Assembly (NCBI GenBank): GCA_947304695.1
Contig: CAMZBS010000080.1
Coordinates: 1-8,617 of the forward strand
Source of the DNA: an uncultured Prevotella sp.
GTDB taxonomy: Bacteria > Bacteroidota > Bacteroidia > Bacteroidales > Bacteroidaceae
Reading direction: 5' to 3'
DNA length: 8,617 bases
The notes below the pieces were generated by a model. The model was not told the origin of the DNA. It was given only the letters and a program-made list of their open reading frames with translations, and did not search any database. A program made the position numbers and the translations under genes. Positions 1-6,790 of the stretch are shown in pieces. The stretch's first letter is position 1. Each line of letters begins with the position of its first letter.

Positions 1-278
1 CTGACACCAAGCTCCGCGCTTACATCGCTCAGGGCGAGGTTATTCCTGTAGCTACACGCTCATTCGGTTCTATCGGTATCTTCGGTATCAAGAACATGAG
101 CCGCTTCTATCGTCACGTCCTCATCGAGAAGCACTACCCACACCACTGCGCCGTTATGTTCGGTCACCAGGGTAAGTACCTGTGGGAGGTGCTCAAGTAC
201 ATGGGTATTCCCGTTGACGAGATTGACTACAACTTCCCGAAGGGTGACTACTACCCCACCGAGAATCCTTTCTGCTAA
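1..278 (+). CDS. L-fucose isomerase family protein, C-terminal end (5' part outside window)
   Basis: The reading frame is open from base 3 to the TAA at 276-278 and has no start here, so this is the last ~91 codons of a longer gene. The translation contains a PHHCAVMFGHQGKYLWEVL stretch followed by KYMGIPVDEIDY. This resembles the C-terminus of FucI, where a GANHGAISYGH segment supplies a metal-binding histidine; the second His of HH here (bases 144-146) is the likely equivalent. Family members are Mn-dependent cytoplasmic ketol isomerases that convert L-fucose to L-fuculose or act on related aldoses such as D-arabinose. The fragment cannot show which sugar is used, and Bacteroidales carry several paralogues annotated as L-fucose/L-arabinose isomerase family. 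Codon use is strongly biased (ATC, GGT, AAG), which suggests good expression. The assignment rests on remembered motif similarity, not a search. Confidence 0.7.
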   Translation, partial: DTKLRAYIAQGEVIPVATRSFGSIGIFGIKNMSRFYRHVLIEKHYPHHCAVMFGHQGKYLWEVLKYMGIPVDEIDYNFPKGDYYPTENPFC

Positions 279-300
279 ACTATTAGCAACATCCAACAAC

Positions 301-330
301 AGGGGGTGTGTCAGAAATGGCACACCCCTT
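301..330 (+). terminator. Strong GAAA-loop hairpin, probable transcription terminator
   Basis: Bases 303-313 pair with 318-328 to give an 11-bp stem (one G-T wobble) closed by a GAAA tetraloop. Bases 301-302 with 329-330 can add one wobble and one A-T pair. It starts 22 nt after the isomerase stop codon, a usual place for an intrinsic terminator. The following TTAATATGTCTT is only moderately T-rich, so the T-tract is weak. Because the stem is nearly symmetric it could also help stop the converging TPR gene on the - strand, though no T-run follows it in that direction. Confidence 0.75.
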
Positions 331-345
331 AATATGTCTTAATCA

Positions 346-366
346 CGCTTACGCGCGACGTAAGCG
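346..366. repeat. Perfect 8-bp inverted repeat CGCTTACG / CGTAAGCG
   Basis: CGCTTACG at 346-353 is the exact reverse complement of CGTAAGCG at 359-366, with a 5-nt spacer (CGCGA). A second CGTAAGCG lies at 380-387, so the left arm could pair with either copy, giving two mutually exclusive hairpins. It sits between converging genes, so a role in ending transcription of the - strand TPR gene is plausible. No T-run follows it on either strand. Confidence 0.6.
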
Positions 367-400
367 CATTTAAGCGCAACGTAAGCGCGTTTAAGTTTTC
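359..400. repeat. Two tandem 21-nt units sharing the core CGTAAGCGCRTTTAAG
   Basis: Bases 359-379 and 380-400 are adjacent 21-nt units. Their first 16 positions match at 15 (A/G difference at position 10), and their last five differ. Within the array TAAGCGC occurs at 361, 371 and 382, that is every 10-11 nt, about one helical turn. No reading frame of note covers it. It could be part of a terminator, a protein-binding array, or a relic of a dispersed intergenic repeat; the sequence alone does not decide. Confidence 0.6.
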
Positions 401-413
401 TCGGCTTCAGCTA

Positions 414-2624
414 CTACACAAGGCTGTCGAGCATAAGCTGTATTTCGGCATCGGTGATGCCATGCTCGGCTATCAGAGAGTGTTCGGTCTGGGTGAATTC
501 CTCCTCGATGGAGAATTGGGAGTCGGGCTGATGGCTGAGGAACTGTCTGAACATGGCAGAGGCAGCGGCCACATCGCCGGAGAACCACAGGCAATAGCCA
601 CGGTTGAGCATGTCGGACGGCTGAGGCTGGGGAGCATTGAGCAGACGGTCGTAGAGCTTCATGGCCGACTCGTATTTTCCTCCAACGGTATGCGTCCATG
701 CCAGCACGCGGGTCACATCGTCGCTGTCGGGGTAAAGGTAGTTCAGCTTGTAGAGCTGCTTTAGGGCCTCGTCGTACTGTTTCAGGCTTACCTGGCAGAC
801 GGCAGCGTTGAGCTGGGCAGTGCGGTTCTCAGGCTGGAGGGTGAGCAGCTTCTGATAGGCTGCAAGGGCATCGCTGTACTGCTGCTGCCGGAACAGGGAA
901 CGGGCATAGCCTCTCAAGGCTTTCAGATTGTCTGGCTCGGCTTGCAGGGCCTGACGGAAATAGAAGGATGCCGGATGGCTGTTGGACGAAGACTGATTGC
1001 CGTCAAGCAACAGATGACCCATCATGAGACAGTATTGCAAGTCGCGGTGGGATTCATCGATGCCATGAAGCACCTCGACGGCCTCCTGCATGCGGCGGCG
1101 CTTCATAAGGAAGGAAGCCACACGAAGCATCTGGCTCTCAAGGCCAGCACCACGGAACAGGGGACTGGCAAAGAAGAGGGGCGAAGGCTGTGGGCCGAAT
1201 GGGCTGACAAACTCGCTGCGCTGGGAGAAGAGACGGAAGAAGCGGTAGAGGTTCTGCAAATAAAGACGGCGGATGAAGGCGGGAGTGTGCTGTTCTTCGG
1301 CCGTCACCTCGCCACCCACGGGCATGGGCGATGCCTCGCCACGGTCGATCATCTGGAGCATCTGAGCTGGCAGGTGACTGAGTATCTGGTCGAAAGCCAA
1401 CACAAAGGAGTATTTGTCACTGTCGCAGAAGGCTCCATGCTGCATGATAATGCGCAAGAACTTCCGCCCGCGAGAGTTGTCCCATATTTGGCTGATGCCA
1501 GGGTACTGGGGGTAGAAGGGCACGAACCAGCTGGCCAGACGGCTGAAAAAGGGGAAGCGCTTCATCTGGGAGAAGCCTGCAAAGTAGATGTCGCTGCCCT
1601 GCCTCTGCATGTCGGCCATGCGGTGCATGCTAGCCTCCATGCGCTCCATCGTCTGTTCCGAGGCATCGGGATGGAGTATGTCCTCCATCTGGTCTTCGTC
1701 CTGCTCAACGATGCCGTTTTTCGTCACGCGAATATGGCTGCCTTCCATCAGGTCGGGCATTATCTCGTTGCGAATAGTCTTCGTGTCGTCGTCGGCCTGC
1801 ATGCAGAAGAAAAGCTGCATCTGCAGTTCAGCCAGTTCCTCACGGCATCGCTCATCAGCACACAGACGGGCCACGAGAGGGCGCATTTCGTCGTAGAGAC
1901 GGGCTTTGTCAGCATCGGCACTGAGCACCCACCCCACCAACGCACGCTGGCGGAGAACCTCATGAGGGGTCTTTTCATAGACATGGGTGAGCAGCCGGAA
2001 CTTGTTGAAGTCGAAGTAGTTCATGGCCGAAAGCGTGATGGCACTAACCATGAGCTGCTGATCGACAACGTCGATGGTGGGCGACAGCAGAATGTCCTCA
2101 AAGGTACGGGCAAGCGAGTCGGGCCATGAGCCTGAGGTGCAGATATAGTCGAAGAGAGTGTCGAGCAGCAGCTGATGGCGGCGGTAGATTTCTTCGCTCT
2201 TCTGCTTGCGCACATGCTCAGGCTCCAGTTCGAGCAGGGCCACATCGGTGACGAAGCCCTCCAGGTCGGCCGTCAGCAAGGATGTGCTCCAGTCGCGGCG
2301 TGACAGCTGGGCCTGCGAAGATAGTGTCTGAAGATACATATTATGGTGCAGGCGGTCACGGATGATTACGTTAGTCACCAGTACATACAGGCGTCGCAAC
2401 AGTCGGTCGTAGACCTGCTGGCGGTCGGGATCGTCGAATCCCTTGAGCCAATAGTCGGCCATAAGCCGGTAGTCGTTTCTGATGCCTGCCAACTGTTCAC
2501 GTTCAGCCTGAAAACGCTGACTGCTCAGCAGGAAGTTCTCCAGCTGGTCTGCGGCTTTCCCTAACTGGCGGGTCAACACCGTCTCAAGAATATCATTGAG
2601 TGTTTCGTTCTTCCACATGGTCAT
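414..2624 (-). CDS. Large cytoplasmic tetratricopeptide-repeat protein of unknown function
   Basis: A protein of 736 residues with no signal peptide or membrane segment, so probably cytoplasmic. The N-terminal ~490 residues are helical and not recognised; residues ~270-345 are acidic and Met-rich. Residues ~500-700 carry TPR-like helix pairs, clearest around PDNLKALRGYARSLFRQQQY and the next PENRTAQLNAAVCQVSLKQY unit, spaced ~34 residues apart, which indicates a protein-binding scaffold. The ATG at 2624 shares its A with the TGA stop of the lipoprotein gene upstream (TGATG), and GGGAGGAAG lies a suitable distance before it, so translation is probably coupled. A GTG at 2627 and an ATG at 2618 are alternatives. 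The protein resembles Bacteroidales TPR proteins annotated as hypothetical. Its coupling to a binding lipoprotein suggests a shared process, but no function can be assigned. Confidence 0.9.
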   Translation of the reverse strand: MTMWKNETLNDILETVLTRQLGKAADQLENFLLSSQRFQAEREQLAGIRNDYRLMADYWLKGFDDPDRQQVYDRLLRRLYVLVTNVIIRDRLHHNMYLQTLSSQAQLSRRDWSTSLLTADLEGFVTDVALLELEPEHVRKQKSEEIYRRHQLLLDTLFDYICTSGSWPDSLARTFEDILLSPTIDVVDQQLMVSAITLSAMNYFDFNKFRLLTHVYEKTPHEVLRQRALVGWVLSADADKARLYDEMRPLVARLCADERCREELAELQMQLFFCMQADDDTKTIRNEIMPDLMEGSHIRVTKNGIVEQDEDQMEDILHPDASEQTMERMEASMHRMADMQRQGSDIYFAGFSQMKRFPFFSRLASWFVPFYPQYPGISQIWDNSRGRKFLRIIMQHGAFCDSDKYSFVLAFDQILSHLPAQMLQMIDRGEASPMPVGGEVTAEEQHTPAFIRRLYLQNLYRFFRLFSQRSEFVSPFGPQPSPLFFASPLFRGAGLESQMLRVASFLMKRRRMQEAVEVLHGIDESHRDLQYCLMMGHLLLDGNQSSSNSHPASFYFRQALQAEPDNLKALRGYARSLFRQQQYSDALAAYQKLLTLQPENRTAQLNAAVCQVSLKQYDEALKQLYKLNYLYPDSDDVTRVLAWTHTVGGKYESAMKLYDRLLNAPQPQPSDMLNRGYCLWFSGDVAAASAMFRQFLSHQPDSQFSIEEEFTQTEHSLIAEHGITDAEIQLMLDSLV

Positions 2625-3535
2625 CACTTATTACTTCCTCCCTTTTCCAACCACTTCCCCACCTTTTCCAAGTCGCTCTGACGAGGTACGGTAGCATGGT
2701 CAAAACGAATATCGGAAGGAAGCGAGTCGACCACCTGCTGACTGACATGGCAGTGGCTTATGATGAGATCTGAGAAGGCGGCAAGTCCCAGCTGGTTAAG
2801 GCTGTCGCATGCCTGATTGTAGACATTGGTAAACGTCTGCTTCTGTGCGTCTGTCAGTGAGTGCTGAGGGAAAGCAATAACACCGAAGCAAAGGTTGAGC
2901 TGGCGCGTGTCAATCAACACACGGGCCTGGAGGTTGCGGGCTGCAGTGGCCTGCGGCTCAGGCAGCCACAGGGCATCCATGATATTGTTCTGCAGCATGT
3001 TCAGTCTCACCGTCACGTCATTCACTTGAATACGGAATACTGTCTCGGGGTTCAATCCAGCACTGTCTACGGCCATATCACCCAGCAAATCAGTAGCCGA
3101 ATAGCGGGTCATGGCCATCATCTTGTCATTCAACTGATTCAGGCGGCTGATGCGGGCCGTCTTGCCGGTAAGCAGCTGCCAACTGGCTTGCGTGGCAGTG
3201 AGGTAGTCAAGGGAAACGCCCTGATGCTGCAACCGCTCGGCACGCACCACGTCGGTCACCATACCGTCGGCACTGCCACTGAGCAAAGCCGTGTCGCAGT
3301 CCATCTGGGCCTGCAAGGGCAGCAGACTGACATCGAGACCGGCATTGGCAAAAAGGCCGTGGTCGCTGGCCAGAAAGAGCGGCAGGCAATCCAAAGTAGG
3401 CATCACAGCAATACACACGGCAGCGGTATCTTTCTCCTGGCTACCGTCGCCCGTATTCCGTGTTCCCGTATCTTGTTCTCCGCATCCGGCCAGACTGGCA
3501 AGAGCTATCAAGGCTATAGCTATTTTCTTCTTCAT
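2624..3535 (-). CDS. Lipoprotein resembling ABC-importer substrate-binding proteins (NMT1/THI5/SsuA-like)
   Basis: A 303-residue protein. MKKKIAIALIALASLAGC is a type II signal peptide with lipobox LAGC and lipidation at Cys18, so the mature protein is anchored in the periplasm or outer membrane. The ATG at 3535 is chosen because it begins the signal peptide directly; a TTG nine bases upstream would add MHL. Residues ~40-110 (VCIAVMPTLDCLPLFLASDHG, LFANAGLDVSLL, then SGSADGMVTD) match the start of NMT1/THI5/SsuA-type binding proteins, in which a small anionic or aromatic ligand is held between two lobes. Residues ~125-200 give the second-lobe pattern ending in MDALWLPEPQATAA. Six further cysteines (41, 50, 80, 216, 243, 262) and an HCH at 261-263 are unusual. 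No permease or ATPase gene is adjacent, so the ligand and transport partner are unknown. It is followed directly by the coupled TPR gene. Confidence 0.85.
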   Translation of the reverse strand: MKKKIAIALIALASLAGCGEQDTGTRNTGDGSQEKDTAAVCIAVMPTLDCLPLFLASDHGLFANAGLDVSLLPLQAQMDCDTALLSGSADGMVTDVVRAERLQHQGVSLDYLTATQASWQLLTGKTARISRLNQLNDKMMAMTRYSATDLLGDMAVDSAGLNPETVFRIQVNDVTVRLNMLQNNIMDALWLPEPQATAARNLQARVLIDTRQLNLCFGVIAFPQHSLTDAQKQTFTNVYNQACDSLNQLGLAAFSDLIISHCHVSQQVVDSLPSDIRFDHATVPRQSDLEKVGKWLEKGGSNK

Positions 3536-3541
3536 GAGGTG

Positions 3542-3572
3542 CAAAAGTACTAAAAAGTTTTGTAACCACGAA
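3542..3572 (-). promoter_or_regulatory. Probable promoter of the lipoprotein-TPR unit
   Basis: Reading the - strand, TACTTTTG (3549-3542) fits the Bacteroidota -7 element TAnnTTTG exactly. 19 nt upstream is TTCG (3572-3569), a one-mismatch form of the -33 element TTTG. The predicted transcription start, a few bases downstream, falls at about 3535-3538, at or just before the ATG at 3535. The transcript would then be leaderless or nearly so. The alternative is that this -7 match is fortuitous in an A+T-rich gap. Confidence 0.55.
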
Positions 3573-3589
3573 AATATTTAGTAATTTTG
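3559..3589 (+). promoter_or_regulatory. radA promoter of Bacteroidota type (TTTG-N19-TAnnTTTG)
   Basis: TTTG at 3559-3562 and TAATTTTG at 3582-3589 are separated by exactly 19 nt, an exact match to the Bacteroidota primary sigma factor pattern. Transcription should start around 3594, leaving an A-rich leader of about 17 nt (AAACAAAAAAGAACC) before the radA ATG. No Shine-Dalgarno site is present, as is common in this phylum. The element interleaves with the opposing lipoprotein promoter. Confidence 0.8.
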
Positions 3590-3610
3590 TGCCATAAACA
3601 AAAAAGAACC

Positions 3611-4996
3611 ATGGCAAAAGACAAGACAGCCTACGTCTGTTCCAATTGCGGACAGGAATCACCAAAATGGATAGGCAAATGCCCCTCGTGCGGACAATGG
3701 AACACGTTCAAGGAGATACGCATAGCTGCCGACCAGGCAAGGCATACGGCCACCACAGCGGCTGCCAAGGCTGGGCATGAGCTACGCAAAAACCGTGTGT
3801 TGCGGCTAAACGAGATAGCAAGTCACGACGACCCGCGCATTGACACTAACGATGCCGAACTGAACCGCGTGCTGGGAGGAGGACTGGTGCCCGGATCGCT
3901 TGTACTGCTGGGCGGAGAACCGGGCATCGGCAAGTCTACGCTGTCGCTACAGACAATGCTCCGTCTGCCTGAGAAGAAGGTGTTATACGTAAGTGGTGAG
4001 GAGAGTGCCCACCAGTTGAAGATGCGTGCGGAGCGCATCCCCCATGAGGAGAACGAACGGTTCCTTGTTCTGTGCGAAAACTCACTGGAAAACATCTACG
4101 ACCACATACGCAACGAGCAGCCCGACCTGGTGATCATTGACTCCATTCAGACCATCGCCACCGAAGAGGTGGAGTCCAGTGCAGGCTCTGTTGCCCAGGT
4201 ACGCGAATGTGCTGCCTCGCTGCTGCGCTTTGCCAAGACCAGTGGCGTGCCCGTCATCCTGATAGGTCACATCACCAAGGAGGGCACACTGGCCGGGCCG
4301 AAGATTCTGGAGCACATCGTCGACACGGTCATACAGTTCGAGGGTGACCAGCACTACATGTACCGCATTCTGCGAAGCATTAAGAATAGATTTGGAAGCA
4401 CTTCGGAATTAGGCATTTACGAAATGCAACAGAACGGACTGAGGCAGGTATCGAACCCTTCGGAACTGCTGCTCACTCAGGATCACGACGGATTGTCAGG
4501 AATTGCCATCAGCAGTGCCATCGAGGGTGTACGGCCCTTCCTCGTAGAAACCCAGGCTCTGGTGTCGACAGCTGCCTACGGCACCCCACAGCGGCAGGCC
4601 ACAGGCTTCGACCAACGAAGGCTCAACATGCTACTGGCTGTACTCGAGAAGCGCGTGGGGTTCAAACTCATGCAAAAGGATGTGTTCCTGAACATTGCCG
4701 GTGGATTGCGTGTCACTGACCTGGCCATGGATCTCAGCGTGATTGCCGCTGTGCTCTCCAGCAATGTCGACACCCCGATAGAGTCAGGCTGGTGCATGGC
4801 TGGCGAGGTGGGACTGAGCGGAGAGGTGCGTCCAGTGAACCGCATAGAGCAGCGAATTGCCGAGGCCGAGAAACTGGGATTTTCCCATATCATCATCCCG
4901 AAGTATAACCTGCAGGGCATCAACCACAAGAAGTACAACATCGAGCTGCACCCGGTAAAAAAGGTGGAAGAAGCACTCAGGGAACTCTTCGGCTGA
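3611..4996 (+). CDS. radA: DNA repair protein RadA (Sms), branch-migration ATPase
   Basis: A protein of 461 residues, normal for RadA. It starts at the ATG at 3611; an in-frame TTG at 3587 lies inside the promoter -7 element and is not credible. The N-terminal zinc ribbon is CSNC...CPSC (Cys10, 13, 24, 27). The RecA-like core has Walker A GGEPGIGKST at 101-110, Walker B LVIIDS at 173-178, and the RadA signature KNRFGST at 258-264. Residues ~295-461 form the Lon-protease-like domain typical of the family, which acts as a DNA-binding scaffold and not a protease. RadA drives strand exchange and branch migration with RecA during recombinational repair. It is transcribed alone from its own promoter, diverging from the lipoprotein gene, and its TGA lies only 7 nt from the converging TPR gene. 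Nothing is missing or truncated. Confidence 0.98.
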   Translation: MAKDKTAYVCSNCGQESPKWIGKCPSCGQWNTFKEIRIAADQARHTATTAAAKAGHELRKNRVLRLNEIASHDDPRIDTNDAELNRVLGGGLVPGSLVLLGGEPGIGKSTLSLQTMLRLPEKKVLYVSGEESAHQLKMRAERIPHEENERFLVLCENSLENIYDHIRNEQPDLVIIDSIQTIATEEVESSAGSVAQVRECAASLLRFAKTSGVPVILIGHITKEGTLAGPKILEHIVDTVIQFEGDQHYMYRILRSIKNRFGSTSELGIYEMQQNGLRQVSNPSELLLTQDHDGLSGIAISSAIEGVRPFLVETQALVSTAAYGTPQRQATGFDQRRLNMLLAVLEKRVGFKLMQKDVFLNIAGGLRVTDLAMDLSVIAAVLSSNVDTPIESGWCMAGEVGLSGEVRPVNRIEQRIAEAEKLGFSHIIIPKYNLQGINHKKYNIELHPVKKVEEALRELFG

Positions 4997-5003
4997 TTCC
5001 CGA

Positions 5004-5711
5004 CTATTTACACCGGTCTATCCATGGCTTCAGCACCGAACGGGGCACGCCTGCCTTCATGGCGTCTTCCAGCAGATGCCAAGCTTCTTCATGGCGGCCC
5101 TGTAACAGAAGCACGTCGACCTTTGAGACCAGGAATTCGGTATTCTTGGGACGCAGGCGAAGAGCCTCATCCCAGTCGAAAATAGCAGCATCGTATTGCT
5201 TCAGTTCCGTTTCGTAGCCAGCCCGGGCAGCATAAGCCACAGCCGAGTCGGGAAACATCTGTACCAGTCGGTTCAGTTCCTCTATGGTCTCAAGCTGCCG
5301 CCCCATCTTCCGCTTCACCATGGCCAAACCTATCTGAGCCTCAAAATGGCGGGGCATGATGCCCAAGAAGGTCTCATAGTCACGACGAGCCAAGTCATAG
5401 CGCTGCAGGTTTACGTAAGCATAGGCACGATAGTAGAGTGCAGCAAGATTACGTGAGTCCTGCTGCAGCACACGTCCATATTCCTCAATGGCATATTCCC
5501 ACTGGAAAAGTTCAATGTTCACGGCTGCCTTCTTCAGCCGGAAGTCAGTGTTGTGTGGATAACGTCGAATGCTGTCGTTGAGCCTGGCCAGCGAGTCTCG
5601 CCACTCGGTGGTGGTCTTCAGGGGGACGGGCTGAGCCCAAAGCCCTACAGCTATGCATGCCCAAAGCATGACAACCAACAAGCAACGCCAACATAATTGT
5701 GTTTCCCTCAT
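5004..5711 (-). CDS. Secreted tetratricopeptide-repeat protein of unknown function
   Basis: A 235-residue protein. Residues 1-26 form a signal peptide (hydrophobic run LLVVMLWACIAVG, likely cleavage after LWA before Gln27). There is no lipobox cysteine in the right place, so a soluble periplasmic protein is expected. From about residue 55 to 222 there are five consecutive 34-residue TPR units (approximately 55-87, 88-121, 122-155, 156-189, 190-222), each showing the Y/A...A pattern, for example ALYYRAYAYVNLQRYDLA and AYAARAGYETELKQYDAA. The protein is therefore almost entirely a TPR scaffold. Its ATG overlaps the leuB stop codon by one base (TAATG), so its translation is probably coupled to leuB. 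Such small TPR proteins are common in Bacteroidales, and the link to leucine synthesis may be positional only. Confidence 0.92.
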   Translation of the reverse strand: MRETQLCWRCLLVVMLWACIAVGLWAQPVPLKTTTEWRDSLARLNDSIRRYPHNTDFRLKKAAVNIELFQWEYAIEEYGRVLQQDSRNLAALYYRAYAYVNLQRYDLARRDYETFLGIMPRHFEAQIGLAMVKRKMGRQLETIEELNRLVQMFPDSAVAYAARAGYETELKQYDAAIFDWDEALRLRPKNTEFLVSKVDVLLLQGRHEEAWHLLEDAMKAGVPRSVLKPWIDRCK

Positions 5712-6772
5712 TACTTCTCATTGATATAGTCAACAATCCAAGCACCCACTTCCTTAGTACCATAGACCTTGCCACCTTCCACCTGAATTTCAGGGGTGCG
5801 GACATGGGCAGCCAGCGAAGCGTCGACAGCCTCACGTACAAGAGCACCTTCTTCGTTCAAGCCGAAATACTCCAGCAGCATAGCAGCCGAGAGAATCTGA
5901 GCCAGCGGATTGGCAAGGTTCTGACCAGCAGCCTGAGGCCACGATCCGTGAACAGGCTCAAATAGCGGAGTATGTTCTCCCAGACTCGACGACGGCTGCA
6001 GCCCCATGGAACCCGTGATGCAAGAAGTCTCGTCGGTAAGGATGTCGCTGAACGTGTTCTCGGTCACAATCACGTCAAAGAAGCGAGGCTCCGTCAGCAC
6101 ACGCATCGAGGCATTGTCGATAAACATGTAGTCGGTGGTCACTTCGGGATATTGTGGTTCCATTTCCTTGGCAATCTGACGCCAAAGTCTGGAACTGGCC
6201 AGCACGTTGGCCTTGTCAACCACCGTCAGGTGGCGACGGCGCTTGAGGGCTATTTCAAAGGCCACCTTCAGGATGCGCTCTATCTCGGGACGCGTATAGA
6301 TATCTGTGTCGTAGGCTTTGTCGTTGTCTTGGTATTTCTCACCGAAATACATGCCGCCGGTCAGTTCGCGGATGACCACAAAGTCGGCTCCACGCAGCAA
6401 ATCTTCCTTTAGTGGCGACTTGTGGAGCAGACAGTCAAAGGTGGCCACAGGACGCACGTTGGCAAAGAGTCCTAACTTCTTGCGCATGGCCAGCAGGCCC
6501 GTCTCAGGACGCACCTTTGCCGTAGGATCGTTGTCATATCTCAGGTCGCCAACGGCAGCAAACAGCACAGCGTCGGCATTCATACACACCTGATAGGTCT
6601 CTTCGGGATAAGGGTCGCCCACAGCGTCAATAGCATGTGCCCCCACAATGGCCTCTTCATAACTGAACTCATGGCCAAACTTCGCGGCAATGGCCTTCAT
6701 CACTGCCACCCCCTGCTTCATAATCTCCGGTCCAATACCGTCACCCGGAAGAACAGCAATCTTTAGTTTCAT
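5711..6772 (-). CDS. leuB: 3-isopropylmalate dehydrogenase
   Basis: A cytoplasmic enzyme of 353 residues, the normal length. It oxidises and decarboxylates 3-isopropylmalate to 2-ketoisocaproate with NAD+, the third step of leucine synthesis. Motifs in order: PGDGIGPEI near the N-terminus; substrate-binding arginines in [13 protein letters not shown] (Arg97, Arg107) and [11 protein letters not shown] (Arg135, catalytic Tyr142); [14 protein letters not shown] with catalytic Lys187; metal-binding aspartates Asp219, Asp243 and Asp247; [13 protein letters not shown]; and the NAD loop [15 protein letters not shown] at 275-289. These favour LeuB over tartrate or isocitrate dehydrogenase. The Asp usual in the NAD loop (HGSAPD) is Gln280 here, a form I recall from other Bacteroidales LeuB proteins. 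No leuA, leuC or leuD lies beside it within the window. It begins 18 nt after the esterase gene and overlaps the next gene by one base. Confidence 0.96.
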   Translation of the reverse strand: MKLKIAVLPGDGIGPEIMKQGVAVMKAIAAKFGHEFSYEEAIVGAHAIDAVGDPYPEETYQVCMNADAVLFAAVGDLRYDNDPTAKVRPETGLLAMRKKLGLFANVRPVATFDCLLHKSPLKEDLLRGADFVVIRELTGGMYFGEKYQDNDKAYDTDIYTRPEIERILKVAFEIALKRRRHLTVVDKANVLASSRLWRQIAKEMEPQYPEVTTDYMFIDNASMRVLTEPRFFDVIVTENTFSDILTDETSCITGSMGLQPSSSLGEHTPLFEPVHGSWPQAAGQNLANPLAQILSAAMLLEYFGLNEEGALVREAVDASLAAHVRTPEIQVEGGKVYGTKEVGAWIVDYINEK

Positions 6773-6790
6773 CTCGTCTGAATTTTTATG

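Noticed and set aside
346..400. Possible CRISPR array
   Set aside because: The units are 21 nt, adjacent without spacers, only two in number, and there are no cas genes.
942..2129. Long open frame of 395 codons on the + strand, opposite the large TPR gene
   Set aside because: It lies wholly inside a convincing - strand gene. The translation has no recognisable domain and is rich in His, Val, Leu and Gly as expected from the complement of a G+C-rich gene. It has no promoter or ribosome binding site that I can see.
2861..3553. 230-codon + strand open frame opposite the lipoprotein gene
   Set aside because: It covers the signal peptide and binding-protein coding region in the wrong direction and has no recognisable product.
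3587..3610. N-terminal extension of RadA from an in-frame TTG
   Set aside because: The TTG is part of the promoter -7 element, upstream of the predicted transcription start, and the ATG at 3611 gives the normal RadA N-terminus MAKDKTAYVC.
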